From Hymenolepis diminuta (Eukaryota > Platyhelminthes > Cestoda > Cyclophyllidea > Hymenolepididae): a stretch of DNA of 64,000 nucleotides. Shown in pieces: positions 50,194-62,160 of this stretch. Under the pieces are notes generated by a model. The model was not told the DNA's origin and did not search any database. It was given only the letters and a program-made list of their open reading frames with translations. The stretch is from the NCBI GenBank assembly GCA_900708905.1, contig CAADRB010000031.1:2231963-2295962 (forward strand), given 5' to 3'. Each line of letters opens with the position of its first letter. The stretch's first letter is position 1. Made by a program: the position numbers and the translations under genes.

Positions 50194-52759
50194 ATTCTTT
50201 ATTTTCTTAAAAGATGGTTTTCAAAATACTTTTGTTTTAATGAGTTATATTAGGTAATTGGTTCTAAAATAGTGATTATTTTTACTGATAATCAGTGTAG
50301 CTATAAATATGCTCCATTAATATTTACGGTTTCTCTAAAAGCGTTGATCCAAATCTGTGTTAATTCCCATAGCAATTAAGAGACCAGCTTAAAAATCAAA
50401 ATTATCAATAAGGAAAAAATACTGAATTCATCCATTAAGATTTCAGTATATTAAATATAAAATAACATTCATTTCAAAATGAGCAATTAGATATTTGGTA
50501 AGTTAAAATTGATTTTGTCTGTAGAAAAGCATAATACATCATTGGAAAACAGCTGATTAAGACGTGATGTATCAAGTTGAGTTCTGGTAAGTTAAATATT
50601 ATAGTTATTTCAGTCCTGCAATGTAAATATCACAGAAGCTGCTTGAATCTGGCAAGGTCATACTGCTTTTTTGGCCTTTGGAAGAAAGAAAATGATTCTA
50701 AGTGACAAGGTCAACCGGTCGGTAGGCACCGAATACCGTAGACATAAATTGGCTCGGTAACCAGAATGGCGAATAGTGAGATTTGAATTGTGAACATGGA
50801 CAACCTATTGAGTAAATATTCTACGATTTGTATGCAAATATCAGATGAAGTAAAACTCTTGATATCGTGATTTAACTTTCAAAATTGTTCATTTCCATTT
50901 CCATTTATTCGGCTTAATTGTACTCGACTTCAATCCCTTTTCCACGTCGAAAATCGTAAATTTTTGCCCTATTGTGGGTAATAATGGGAGTAAAAGTGAG
51001 GCTATACTAGTCTACGGAGAAGTAGTTACATCAAAAGAGTCTCTAGTTTGGGTTAGAATATCTAATTTTCTACTACTCTTCCGATGTTATACTAATATCA
51101 ACACACTAAAAGATAGACAGGAGACAGAGAATATGTCCAGACGCTTGTATTAGGACGTATGGATTTTAACCTGATTAAGGGCTTTTGTAGAATTGGGAGA
51201 GGTTAAGCTGAAATTAGATAACTGAGGCAAATAGATAATCAACTTCAGGGAAGAAGAGTGAGTCATGTATAAAACTGAATGAAGTCCAGTATGTGTGATA
51301 GAAAACCGGGAAAAGTCATAGACATCTTAAAGAAAGTGTTAAAATGGGGTATGGCACATTTATTGAATAGTTACAAGCGAGTGGTTTTTATCTACAATTT
51401 CATATCAGCAGACGGTCGACCAGTAGAGGTCAACCAATCATTCCTTATACAGTATTGACAGTGTTGAAAAAATAGACACAGAGATTTATCTGTCCGGTAG
51501 ATATATCCGCTGTTAATATACTGATTGGCAACGGCTTAATACTAGGCCACTAAATGGTACAGCTTAAAAAATTACTTTTAATCAGACTCTGAGTCAGTGA
51601 AATTAGACATCATTTTTAATTTACCGGCCAGATCAATTTGACCTCCCACGGACAATCGCATGTTTAACGACGTGTATCATTGCCAAATTTAAATTAAGAA
51701 TATAATTGTTAGTTTGAGCATAGTGAAGTGCGCCCTTTACTGCTGAGCGATTATAAAAGACGAGAGATTTACGTGCAAAAAAGATAACTCAATCTATTTA
51801 AATTCACCACAAGAATAAAAGTTGAACAAGGTCTGGTAAAAAATGGGGTTCTGAAATTTTTCAATAGCTTTTGAAGATTGTGAACGTTTTCTAGTTTGGT
51901 TTTGCATCAGTTTCTAAAGCATATTGACGGCTACCAATCAGTGCTTATGGAGTTTCTATTGACCATTTCCATGACCCCTCACTCTAGTTTCAATTTGGCT
52001 TGAAACATACTTCAATTTGCCGTGCGATTAGCACTGTGAGATTTATTCTAATCCATTATTGATCCAATTCTCCGTTCTGTCTCACAGGCTGCTACACTTA
52101 TTCTGGTAGACGCGAATTCGATTAGAAGTAGCAAATAAAATTATGATAACTACGCAGACTATTCATATCTCGAAACTTCTTCGTTGGTGGTCGAAATAAC
52201 ATCTGTAACTAGCTTATCTTAACTAATACTATTGGATAATAGTAAACATTTTATCTAAGAAAAAAATTAAACTAAAATTTTGCTTATTTATTACATGCCA
52301 TTGTTTATGATTTATAAAATTACATTTTTGATTAAATGGACTAGTTTCAAAACCATGTAAACATGAAATCACCTCGAAATCGTGATGTGACATATATATT
52401 TATTAAAGATGTTCATCTTGGATTTTGTCTTTTTATCGAGTTTCTGACTATTTTCTTTTAGCGGTAAGTTGGTATGAATACCAACGTAGCTATGAAAATA
52501 AGATGACATAAGCGCGACAGTCAAACCTTGAAGACGTTAACCATCTAGGGTAATAAAGAGAAGTCGAGAGAATGCTGAATTGACTGAGTTGGGAACTCTA
52601 TGAAGAAACAGTACTTGATAGAAAGTGAGAAATAGGGGGAGATAGATGAGGATCGAGATTCATAAAGTTATCTCGAAATTTAACGGAGGTTTGGTTTAAT
52701 GATGGAATAAAAGCCAGAGGTCAACGGTGAAAGCCATTGAAGTGAGTAATCAATAGCAT

Positions 52760-52835
52760 AGGTTAATTCCGGTCAACAAGAATGACATTTCAAAGCGAGT
52801 TTCTCATAAGAGAGCTTCCAGGATGCCTTCCGTCA
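52760..52835 (+). repeat. SINE tail fragment
   Basis: TAGGTTAATTCCGGTCAACA and AGTTTCTCATAAGAGAGCTT match the body and tail of the SINE family. The open stretch of 100 codons at 52782-53084 starts inside this fragment and runs on into sequence I cannot assign. Confidence 0.55.
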
Positions 52836-54009
52836 ATAAAATTCAGGCTTCGAGAACACTTCTATGATGAGCTTTGGAAGTACAAAAGAAAAGGGGTCGA
52901 AGATTTCATATGGCTACAATCAGAGCAGGGTGAATCAGCTACTGACCCTTTTGGTATCTCAGCTTGGTGCCAGTTAAGGTCACCCTGGTTCAGTCGGGCT
53001 GTCCAATTAGAAAGAGGTTTTAACTGCCAAGATCAAGCTAACTCACAATTGAGGTCCTCCTATAAGTGTGATCGTTTATGCTGAAATAATTTCGTGTCAG
53101 ATTAATTATAAGTCAAATAAATTAACGCGTCAGATTGTACGATTCAATTCAATAAAATACCAGATTTACTATTTCTGTTATTAAACAGATTAGAAATAGA
53201 TTTTGACATATATGATTACAAATCCATATGAATGTAGGTCCCGTTCCATCAAACTTGACAGTCAGAACAAGTTGCATTAAAATAACCCTCAAAGCTGAGC
53301 TTTAACCGAACACCGTCCCATAAAATATTACAAATTCTCTGTCCAAGTTTATAAAGCTCTACTTTTCCTGACATGAATCCTTTACTTTAGTCCTCTTCCC
53401 CCCTTTAAAATGCAATTTTGATCTCTGTCAAATAATGTAACTATTTGAATTTTAATCAAAGAAATGAGTAGATGTCACTTATCTAAAGGGGCATTTGATA
53501 GCAAATTGGTAGAGTACTCACATCGTAGTTCACAAAACAAGTATTTGCAATGGATCGCCTTATAGATAAGGCAATATAAAATGAAAGGGCATACAGTTCT
53601 ATTAGAGTATGAAATATTATTAAACCAAAAAGCCATTAGAGATAAAATTTTGAAGAGAAGCGACCATCTTGCCACGGTTACAATTACTCTCCTCTAGTTC
53701 GTGGGATCTAAAAATGAGTATGTCTCGACATGCTGACCTCTCATTGCTCACTATTCCCTAGTGTTGATTTAATTGTTTTTTGTATGTACTGGTAAATGCT
53801 TTCGTATTGGGCTAACGAGGTTGCCAGCTTAGCCTACTTCGCTTCCTCAGAAGTAGTAGTGGCTTACAGAATAACTATTATTCCTGCAGTTCCTCTCCTG
53901 CCTTTTCACTTATACATTTAAGACTATTGATGTTATAACCGTAGGTGGTATCAGTTAATGGTTAGATATTGAATTTATACAGTTAGCAATAAATGAGGAT
54001 GCTGTTCTT

Positions 54010-54180
54010 TGGTGCGCAGTGATCGGGATCCAAACCCGTCGGCTCAGTGTTCACAAGATCTATGCTTATCGTTTAAAATCAAGTGATGTGAAAGACCAAC
54101 TGCGCCGGTTGATACTAATAAAGCAGGTGACAGTCGGAATGTGACTCCAGAAGACTTTCCCTCAACCCAAGTTAAGTGCT
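54010..54180 (+). repeat. tRNA-derived SINE copy
   Basis: CTCAGTGTTCACAAGATCTA, then TGCTTATCG and ACCAACTGCGCCGGTTGATA, align with the head-body transition of the family. A gap of about 500 bases separates it from the next copy at 54675. Confidence 0.5.
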
Positions 54181-54366
54181 GTTAAAAATCTCTATAAATA
54201 GGCTTGGAAAGTATTTACAGCTGCGAAAATACGAAAGAGTATATGTTATTCTGCATTAGATGGATAAAATACACATTTATCGGTATATTTCTTGTTTATT
54301 CTTTGCTAAATGGTTATTCAGGATGTCATTGTAGGAGAAAGAGATACTTTATCTTTGTCACTTTAG

Positions 54367-54524
54367 TTGAAGACAATCCCAAAACATGCTGGCAATTCAC
54401 AAACGTGCACACAAATAAGCAATCGTTCTTTGGCTTGTCTTTTCCATTTCGTTTTCCACTCAAACAGACAGTGTCAAAGTTTTCAGCATTGACCACGAAA
54501 CATTTCCGTGCTCCTTCGAAATGA
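54367..54524 (+). other. Possible terminal exon
   Basis: After a strong acceptor (ATCTTTGTCACTTTAG), the frame reads EDNPKTCWQFTNVHTNKQSF and on to a TGA, starting with two bases that would complete an upstream codon. It does not join in phase to the exon at 55163. It could be the end of another + strand gene or chance. Confidence 0.25.
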
Positions 54525-54674
54525 AAAATTGTTTAGAAAGCTTAAATAAAGTCAGTAATTATGTTTTCCCATCTAGTTTTTCTTTTATCGTACTAAAAAT
54601 GGATTAGCTAATGTCTATTTCGGAAGCAGGTCAATATTTACGTTTCTAACAAATTATATTAATGAGTCCACCAA

Positions 54675-54800
54675 TTGAGCAGCGGTGAACATGGTCGTGC
54701 GAGAAATCGGTCTCAACCCCCATCGATTAATATTCAGTAATCGATTGGGCAACCGCACCAGTTAATTCTGATTAAAAAGTGATAGAATCCGCGTTTGTTA
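54675..54800 (+). repeat. tRNA-derived SINE copy
   Basis: GCAACCGCACCAGTTAATTC followed by a GTGATAGAATCC segment is the characteristic body. The head is recognisable in GCAGCGGTGAACATGGTCGT. Confidence 0.55.
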
Positions 54801-55162
54801 TTAGAGAGACTTTGTTATGTTGTTGCAATTTTGTTAAACGCTTTCCTAAATGGACATAAGATGGGATTTATCAGTTGATCGAAATATCACATTATCATAA
54901 AATTTCAGGGAACTTCTGAACGCGCTATATTAATCAAAATTAACTTCAGTCAACTCATAACAGATATGAGAGATTATTCTAGAAAGGGGACATTTAAGTG
55001 GGTAAAACTGAAGCGATTGTTTATTTTTTGAGTTTTCAATGGCGCCCCTGGTCGATAAACATGACCTCGTTTTTAGCTTTTTCCACTCCATTTTCAATTT
55101 TGGACACAGATTTTGTCTTAAATATATTCTCCCCTGTTCAGGTACTTCTTTTTGATTGTCAG

Positions 55163-57005
55163 TTGAAACTTTCTTGGAGGGGTTCCTCCTACAAAATCAC
55201 ACTATGTTAAATGCCAAACGGATTTATTTCCCCTTTCTCAGTAGGCATCTAAATGGTTCATTTTTCAATGGTAGTTTGGTTTTCAGCACCCTTAATAAGT
55301 CGCAAACTATTGAGGTAAGAAGGATATATATTAACTGGAAGAAATCAGCCTTTATTTGTGAAAACTACTAAGGCGATAAGCATAAAAGTAGGAAATGAGA
55401 GTGTGATACACATGAGAAATCAAGCAATCGTTGATATTTTTAGAAAACAGGGAGAGAGTAAGGGTGAATAGTATGGAAATATAGTTTGAGCAGATAGAGA
55501 AGTGAATAGAGCCTATTCGTATTTCGAAAAATTAATGATAATCAATGACTTTGAATTCTATCGTATGAGATGAGAATGTTGGGCATACTAATAACCAAAT
55601 TATCGTTAGCACATAGAAAGCTGAGAAGGAGATTGGAAAAGAAAATATGTGAGCAGATAATGTAGTCGGAAATTCACGTATAGAGATATGACCGTACACC
55701 GATATCTTTCCTAACTTCCGCACCTTACTCAATAATCATTCGCGCCCGATTGGCAATAAGATATTGAATTGCCCCATGCACAACTTTTGTTTCTCTTTCG
55801 GAATTAATGGGAGTTTCAGGAAAAAGTTTTCACTTACTGTCCCGAACGTTAGTCGACATTGAAACTCAATTTTATTTAGTTTAACAATTAAGTTCGAGAA
55901 TACTCATTAAGTAATCATGTTTCAAAATTTCGCATATCCAATTAATTTCAAACGCACTATTAAAACTTCCCGATCACTCTTAATCTTTATGCATTTTGAA
56001 TATTTTGATTATCTATTAATTACCCAAGTATCTTGAATAGTTAACCTGACAAAAGCAGATAATACACGATTTTGAAGAATAAGGTAAAGAACGGTAATGG
56101 CCCACTCCAAATACTTAATAAAAATAATTAAAAAGTACTTTATTAAATGTCAACAATCTTAACTGAACTGAATATTATACTAGAACATTAAATAATTTGA
56201 CTTTCTGACTATTTCATTTTAATAATTAAAATAATATTTTACTTTTCATATTTTTATCAAACATTAGGAAATAGTCATTATTATTTTGAGCAGTTTGATA
56301 TTAGAATAAACTACAAGGACTTAATCTTAGATATTATCTGGTAACGTAATTTGTTTTCAATAGATTGCGTTTTAATCTCTTATATTTATGTCAAATTATA
56401 TGCCTTAGATATGAGATTCACTTGCACGATAGACAGTCGGTTTGAGCTCCATTATCGTCATATGAGTCTCATGGAATTACCACCCAGGTGGACTGAATTA
56501 GCAGCACGCAAACACATTATCAAACAAAAGGTACGTAGAGGTAATAATGACTGAAAAATGTAATTAACAGAATAAGTTCGCATTGAGTGAGCTCTGTTAT
56601 GTTAAAATCACGTTAGCGCTTATCGTTCGGGTGATATCTTGACTGTTAAACTAGACGACAAGTTCAGAACTCCGTGAACACGGATCCACTCAGAAAATAG
56701 AAGAAAAATCCTTAAATTTGGAGATTGAAAAATTAATACATTAAGCAATGAACCATGCCTAAAAAATATTAGATGTGTAACCTAAACCTAAAGATAAAGT
56801 TTTGTTAAACCCATTTAGTTACTTGACTTTAATTTCTAATCCTATTTGAATCCTTTTCTTTAATCCGTAATGAATTGTATAAGTGTTCTTTGTGTTCGCA
56901 TGCTTTCTCATGAAGTTTAACTGGAATTTTCGTGCGTTGCATGGATAATAATAATTCCAGGATAATTCTGAATTAAGAGACGATCATGGCCATACTCTTA
57001 ACTAA
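55163..57005 (+). CDS. Candidate multi-exon gene, 3' part, function unknown
   Basis: Four exons have matching phase: 55163-55314 (acceptor TTTTTGATTGTCAG, donor ATTGAG|GTAAGA), 55820-55847, 56409-56530 (donor CAAAAG|GTACGT) and 56961-57005 (acceptor ATAATTCCAG, stop TAA). The phases are 0/0, 1/2 and 0/0. The protein reads RIYFPFLSRHLNGSFF, VFTYCPEH, then RFELHYRHMSLMELPPRWTE and a short acidic end. NHT, NGS and NKS are possible glycosylation sites. The first exon needs one base from upstream. No family was recognised. The 28-nt exon is the weakest link. Confidence 0.4.
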
Positions 57006-57169
57006 ATTTACTGTTCACTCAGCTGATTAAATAGCAGTATATTGAGTTATGGCTCTAGAACCAAATAAGTGAAAATAGAAAAAATGGATGAATCCAGAAA
57101 TCAAATGACATTTGCATTATATACCATACTTTTTTGCCGACATTCCTCTCATCACCCACTCTTTGGATG

Positions 57170-57245
57170 TCCCTCGATTTTCATGATTTGATCCCTGACT
57201 TTCAGGATCGCCTCATGTCCGCGATATCCCGAGCACATTGACCAG
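57170..57245 (-). repeat. SINE head with A and B boxes
   Basis: The minus strand reads TGGTCAATGTG (A box) and GATCAAATC (B box) about 40 bases apart. The body that usually follows is not recognisable. Confidence 0.45.
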
Positions 57246-58149
57246 CTGATCTACTTGAATTGTTGATTAAACCACTTTGATTCATTTGTATCTTTCACAA
57301 CCATTAGTACAAAGAGGAGATCAGGAAAGCCATTTATTTACTGTTGAAGATCTATATAGTTATTATTACAAAACATCCAGTCATTTTAAAACTGAACTTG
57401 GTTAACAGAAGGTCTAGTAAATGATTTTTCGTAATCGAATTGTACAATATTTGCTTAATGGACGACTCACGTTCCAAAATTCAAACTTCACGATTCGTCT
57501 AGAGATGATAAGATACGACAGACTGCTTAGAGAAACCCCTAGATTTTGGAAAAATCTTTATTCAGTAGACTTCAAAATATTTACTCTCAACAAGTGCACC
57601 AGCTTGCATCGTACATTTTATTGAATACAAATAATTTTTCTTATTAACGAAAATATCGTTTAAACAATTATTTCTAAAGCTTAACACGATTTTGTAAAAG
57701 TATTTTAAATTGCATAATCGCAGTCACGTACACGAAATGATAGCAGAATGTAAAGGACAAGAGAAAGTCCACTTGCATTAGATCTGCAGCGGGCAGCAGC
57801 TATAAAGGAGTCCCAATTCAATCTTTACACCCGCGCGATTTGGGATGCACTCTTTCTTCTAATTTAAAAATAACTGGGTTGGCTAGTGAGATGGGACAGT
57901 GGAACTAGAAATGAATGCGAACTTTAGCTTATAATAATGAGTTCATCGGAATTTCTCGAGAGTGAAGAGGCTCGAAAAACGCTGTCTCCTTTTCAAGTTA
58001 TTTGATTGATTTTCCTATTTTCTCTCCTTAGATGATTTAAGGAAAAAATGCTGCTGTTTATGTTCAGTGTTGACTTTAAATATACCATCTTATCTGAAAG
58101 ACAATTAAAAACAAATTAGAGTAGATTTATCTTGTAGAAACAACGGCTT

Positions 58150-58585
58150 TGGAGCAGAACACCAAGAGCTGATTAGACTATAAATATATTGAACGAACCA
58201 CGATGGAAGTTGAGGAGGAAGATGAGGGACAGAGAAAATGAGAGGGAAGTGACAGAACCGGTAATTGACAAGCGTGCGCGTGCATGTCCAACATCACCCC
58301 GCTGTGTGCATGGTGTAAGAGGGGTAGTAATGAACAGGTAGAATGGTTCCGGACATCGCCACGGGGAAGCTGAGCCCTTGCAACGCTCATTCAAAGACCA
58401 CTTAATTAACTTATTCCGATAATTAAAATAAATCACTTGAGGACACACGACGATTATTCACAGGGGACTTGAGGTTACAGCGGGGTCAACCACTTCAAGT
58501 ACCACCGTGAGGTAGAGATAATTAGGTCTCAGTGATAAGTGATGACATAGGTGAAAATTTAGAAATGCGAAGGGACTCATCCTTC
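58150..58585 (+). repeat. Dispersed repeat C, copy 2
   Basis: Second copy of the element at 43492-43960. A weaker relative with GAGGAAGAGAGGAGATGA and GCTGACAAGCGTGCG lies near 20990-21120. No coding capacity or clear terminal repeats were seen. It is probably a non-autonomous element. Confidence 0.82.
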
Positions 58586-61129
58586 AGTCTATTCCTTTAA
58601 TTTATAATTCCCAAACTCTTCGACATTAAATCTGAACTGTTTGAATAGCTTCGCATCCATTTATTAATAGAAAGTCAAAATAATAGATCCATTTGATTCG
58701 TTCAAATCTAGCAACTCGGCTATTTTTAAAGATACATCCACGTCAAAACAAAGGAACGTATAAAATTTCGACATAATGAATTCAATCTGCCTTGTTTTAT
58801 TGTATCTTTTTCCAAATAGCATTTGCTAAAAAATTAACACATTCATTATCTACAATTTCTTACAGTTGTATTCTTATTATTTTTCATCCAGAAAGTTTAC
58901 GTATATGAAAAATTATACGAATGGAAATTTGTTTCAATTTGAAGAACCTTGTAGAATAGATGCGTAACTTTGGATTATTGAAATTTAAGTTAAAATAAGA
59001 TTGCCTTTATGAATAGAAAATTTGGCATACCCTTATAACCATAACAAAATATTTTATATTTAAAGTTCAATTTAATTATTGGGAACAATCTAACGGTTCC
59101 ATGGAGTTACTCTTTCTATCAAACTGAAAAGTTCTACTTGTCTTTTATAGTGTAGTACCTGTAAAAACTTGACCATAGGTTTGCTGGGCATATTATATAT
59201 TCCGTGTCTTCTGCCCTAATTGCCAGTGGCTCATCAAAGAACAAGGGACAAAATTGTCAAGCGCTCTATTGTAACCCATTTCGCCCGTTTCTCCTAACTC
59301 TGTACCGACGCTTACCCTGTCTCGCAATCGCTCTTTCAAGTACCTCTTCCTTTCCCTCTCATTAAATTCCTATCGTCCAATATACATATAGTTCTACTTA
59401 ACTCTTGGTCTTCTCATTCGCGAAAGGCCGTTGCTACCTGTTAGCCTATAAGAAAATCGTTATTTCTATGGGGAATATCAAAACCTCATTTGATCTAATA
59501 CTTGAAGTATCTTTCCTGATGGGATTGGAGCTACCTTTAATAGTCTCACTTACGATTCATATTGTGTGTATTAAGTACTTGCGAGTTCATAAAACAACAG
59601 TAACTTTAAAACCTGTTAAGGGATAAAATAAAATTATATGTACTTATAATAAAAGAATATCTGTGAGAAGTGAAGTACAGATCTTAAGAAAGAATTTTTA
59701 AATATGCTTAGATTGCTTATTGTCATTGAGAATATTTTATTTTTTTCCTTCTTAAAAAATTTGTCATCTTATTTAGGAGGAATTCCTAAAAAGGACGTTA
59801 CCAATTCGCAAGAGAATTTTAGATGATAAATTCGTTTAATCTAAGCCACAAAACCGAATTTCTCACTCATTTGCTTATTTAAAAACTAATCTTTTGGTTA
59901 TCAAAAGCAATCTGATCCAAAACAATTCCCAACGGTCATTCGCCTCAGTAATAGATGATGACTTCGAAATTAACGTCTGCTAATAGCTGCACTTCCCCTG
60001 ATTTCTATACGTCGTCCGTTGTGTTTCCTTTCAATTACTTTTTATTCCCGTTACCACCAGTTTCCGATTGGTCAAATGCTAATAATTACATATTACATGA
60101 TATCCCGTTCACATTCAATCTAAACATGATAAGTAACGGAAATCAGCAAGTAATTTGGATGACCTCCATTGCCAGCCAACACACATCAAGTCACAACATA
60201 AACACCACAGGTCTACACATCATCTTTCTCTATCCTCCCCTCCACCGCTGTCGTTCTTCTATACTCTCTTGATTACTCCGGGTACTTAATGCCTCTATAA
60301 TACAATTTTAAAACTAATCAAACATACTTGACTCACAGATGCAAAATAATATCGTCATCTGTTTAAGACGACTCTGATTTTAAAATTTCATAAGGCATCT
60401 TGATTTTAAAGACTCGTGGTTTTTACGACTAATGGAATAAAAAAAACAATGCACATTCATGTTGACACATCAAAGCTACACTGACAGACTGCAATGTGAA
60501 AATTTTTAACGAAAAAATCGACTTTTATAGCCGAAGACAAAAGAACCTTGGAAATTCATGAGAGACTGACTAAATATTTTAAGTTTTTGAAACAATATTT
60601 TCGTGCAAATACAAATCTTTTTTTAGATAAACAAATCTTAGTAACATCAAACTCGAATTTTGATAAAAAAAATTTATCTAAACTCCTCGCACCACGAATA
60701 GAATTATTCCAAAAAATTTTTAAAATGAATTCATATTCGATTATTTTAGAAGGAACTTACGGAGGTCTGCTAACTTAAAGTTTTTAGCTATCTCGCCTCT
60801 GCCATGTTAAAATTGCAAACCGCGAAAAATAATGTACGATTATTTGTCTTATCAACCATTGGAAGAAAAATGACTAAAGCCACAAGGCCGACACTCCTTG
60901 ATTAAATAATACCGGTCAATAGGCACTGAACATCATAGACAACTATTTGCTGCAACTTGGGGGACGAATTACGAGACACAAACCTCCCATTTGGTAAATA
61001 TTGTACAACCCGAGTCCAAAAATCAAATGAAATGAGACTTTTTGGTACCTTGATTTTGTCCCTTGTATCTTTTATAATTATAATTCTCAGACTCATTTAA
61101 TCAAAATTTGATTTGACTGATTGCATGCT

Positions 61130-61290
61130 AGTGCTTCTCTGCAAAGAAAACCCCTCCTGGACAATATTAGCCATAAAGGTTGATTATTTCGCTCAATGGG
61201 TGTACGCCGACGAGAGGTAAATACATGAGCTAACTTGTTGGACGCCATACCGCTAATTCACAGAGGACCTCGTAATAGCCTAACTACTTG
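61130..61290 (-). repeat. tRNA-derived SINE copy
   Basis: The minus strand has CGTACACCCATTGAGCGAAA with TAATCAACC, matching the GAGTGAGCGAAAAATCCAACC junction of the copy at 6880-7060. The head is decayed. Confidence 0.55.
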
Positions 61291-62073
61291 CATTGATACA
61301 TTCACTTTATTCTTTATGCATTTGCATTCGCTATCTGAAATATTCGAACAAAATTTAGTGATAAAGATTAAATGGGTGATATGGTGATCAAGTGCAAAAA
61401 TGAATAAAAGTTATAGTAGTGAGGATTGCTTTCCTAAAATTTATACGGAACTACCACCGTCTAGAACACAACTATCCAATATATTAAAGAGACGCACCCA
61501 ACTCTTCTAGCACTAGCGAAAAATTAAAAGAGCATTCCAAAAATGGATACTATATTATACTGTAGGGTATAGAGAATACTTTCCGAGTTTCAGTCTGACT
61601 CAAGAAATAGATCATATCCAACTTCATATCCTTCATATTTATACTAAGTTTCAACCCTAACAAAAGAAAATATTACCAATCATTGTCATTTATGTGAAAT
61701 AACAGCATTGTGACAAAAACTTATTTTATGAGTTATTTTGAAAATATCGTTGTACTATTTACTTATAAGTATAAATATTTTGGTATTTTATCGTAATCTG
61801 AAGAAACTAAACTTCAGTGTCTAGTGAAATGCATGATCGTAAATCCGCAATCACAAAGGGAGAAAGATATATAGAAGAACCGTTTACACTGAAGTATTCA
61901 TCTTATTCCATCTTTATAGGTCAACTTATACTCACAACCACGCAAGCATTCCAGGAAGAAAAAGATAAAACTTAAGAATGGGAGAGAAGTAGGCGCTGCA
62001 ATAACAAATTCGAGGCACTGAAGCGCAATTGTTTGAGTAAAAAGGAATGAATTGGGAGGGTCTTGAAATTATT

Positions 62074-62160
62074 TTATTTAGTTCTATTTCTCCCATCAGC
62101 TACTACCACAGGATCAACGTGGAAAGCGCGGATTTTAAATAGTGCACACATCTCGTGAAC
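62074..62160 (-). CDS. Ethanolaminephosphotransferase, terminal exon
   Basis: 28 codons plus TAA. VHEMCALFKIRAFHV continues the last helix and the conserved C-terminal turn of the family. The 1.1-kb intron before it contains no further recognisable family segment. Confidence 0.72.
   Translation of the reverse strand, partial: VHEMCALFKIRAFHVDPVVVADGRNRTK

Larger units (their letters stand above)
49636..54366. other. Intergenic, repeat-rich
   Basis: Holds a diverged arm-family copy (50690-50850), SINE fragments (52760, 54010) and one weak exon candidate (50101). The 100-codon open stretch at 52782-53084 is partly SINE and otherwise unassigned. Confidence 0.4.
57006..62073. other. Intergenic, repeat fragments
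   Basis: Contains a SINE head (57170), arm-family copies (57395-57560, 59200-59560, 60895-61045), repeat C copy 2 and a SINE (61130). A 105-codon open stretch at 59955-60272 is low in features typical of protein (many Ser/Asn/His) and has no splice partner. Confidence 0.4.

Noticed and set aside
59955..60272. 105-codon open frame.
   Set aside because: Composition is skewed to Ser, Asn and His, with no splice partner and no motif. Probably chance.
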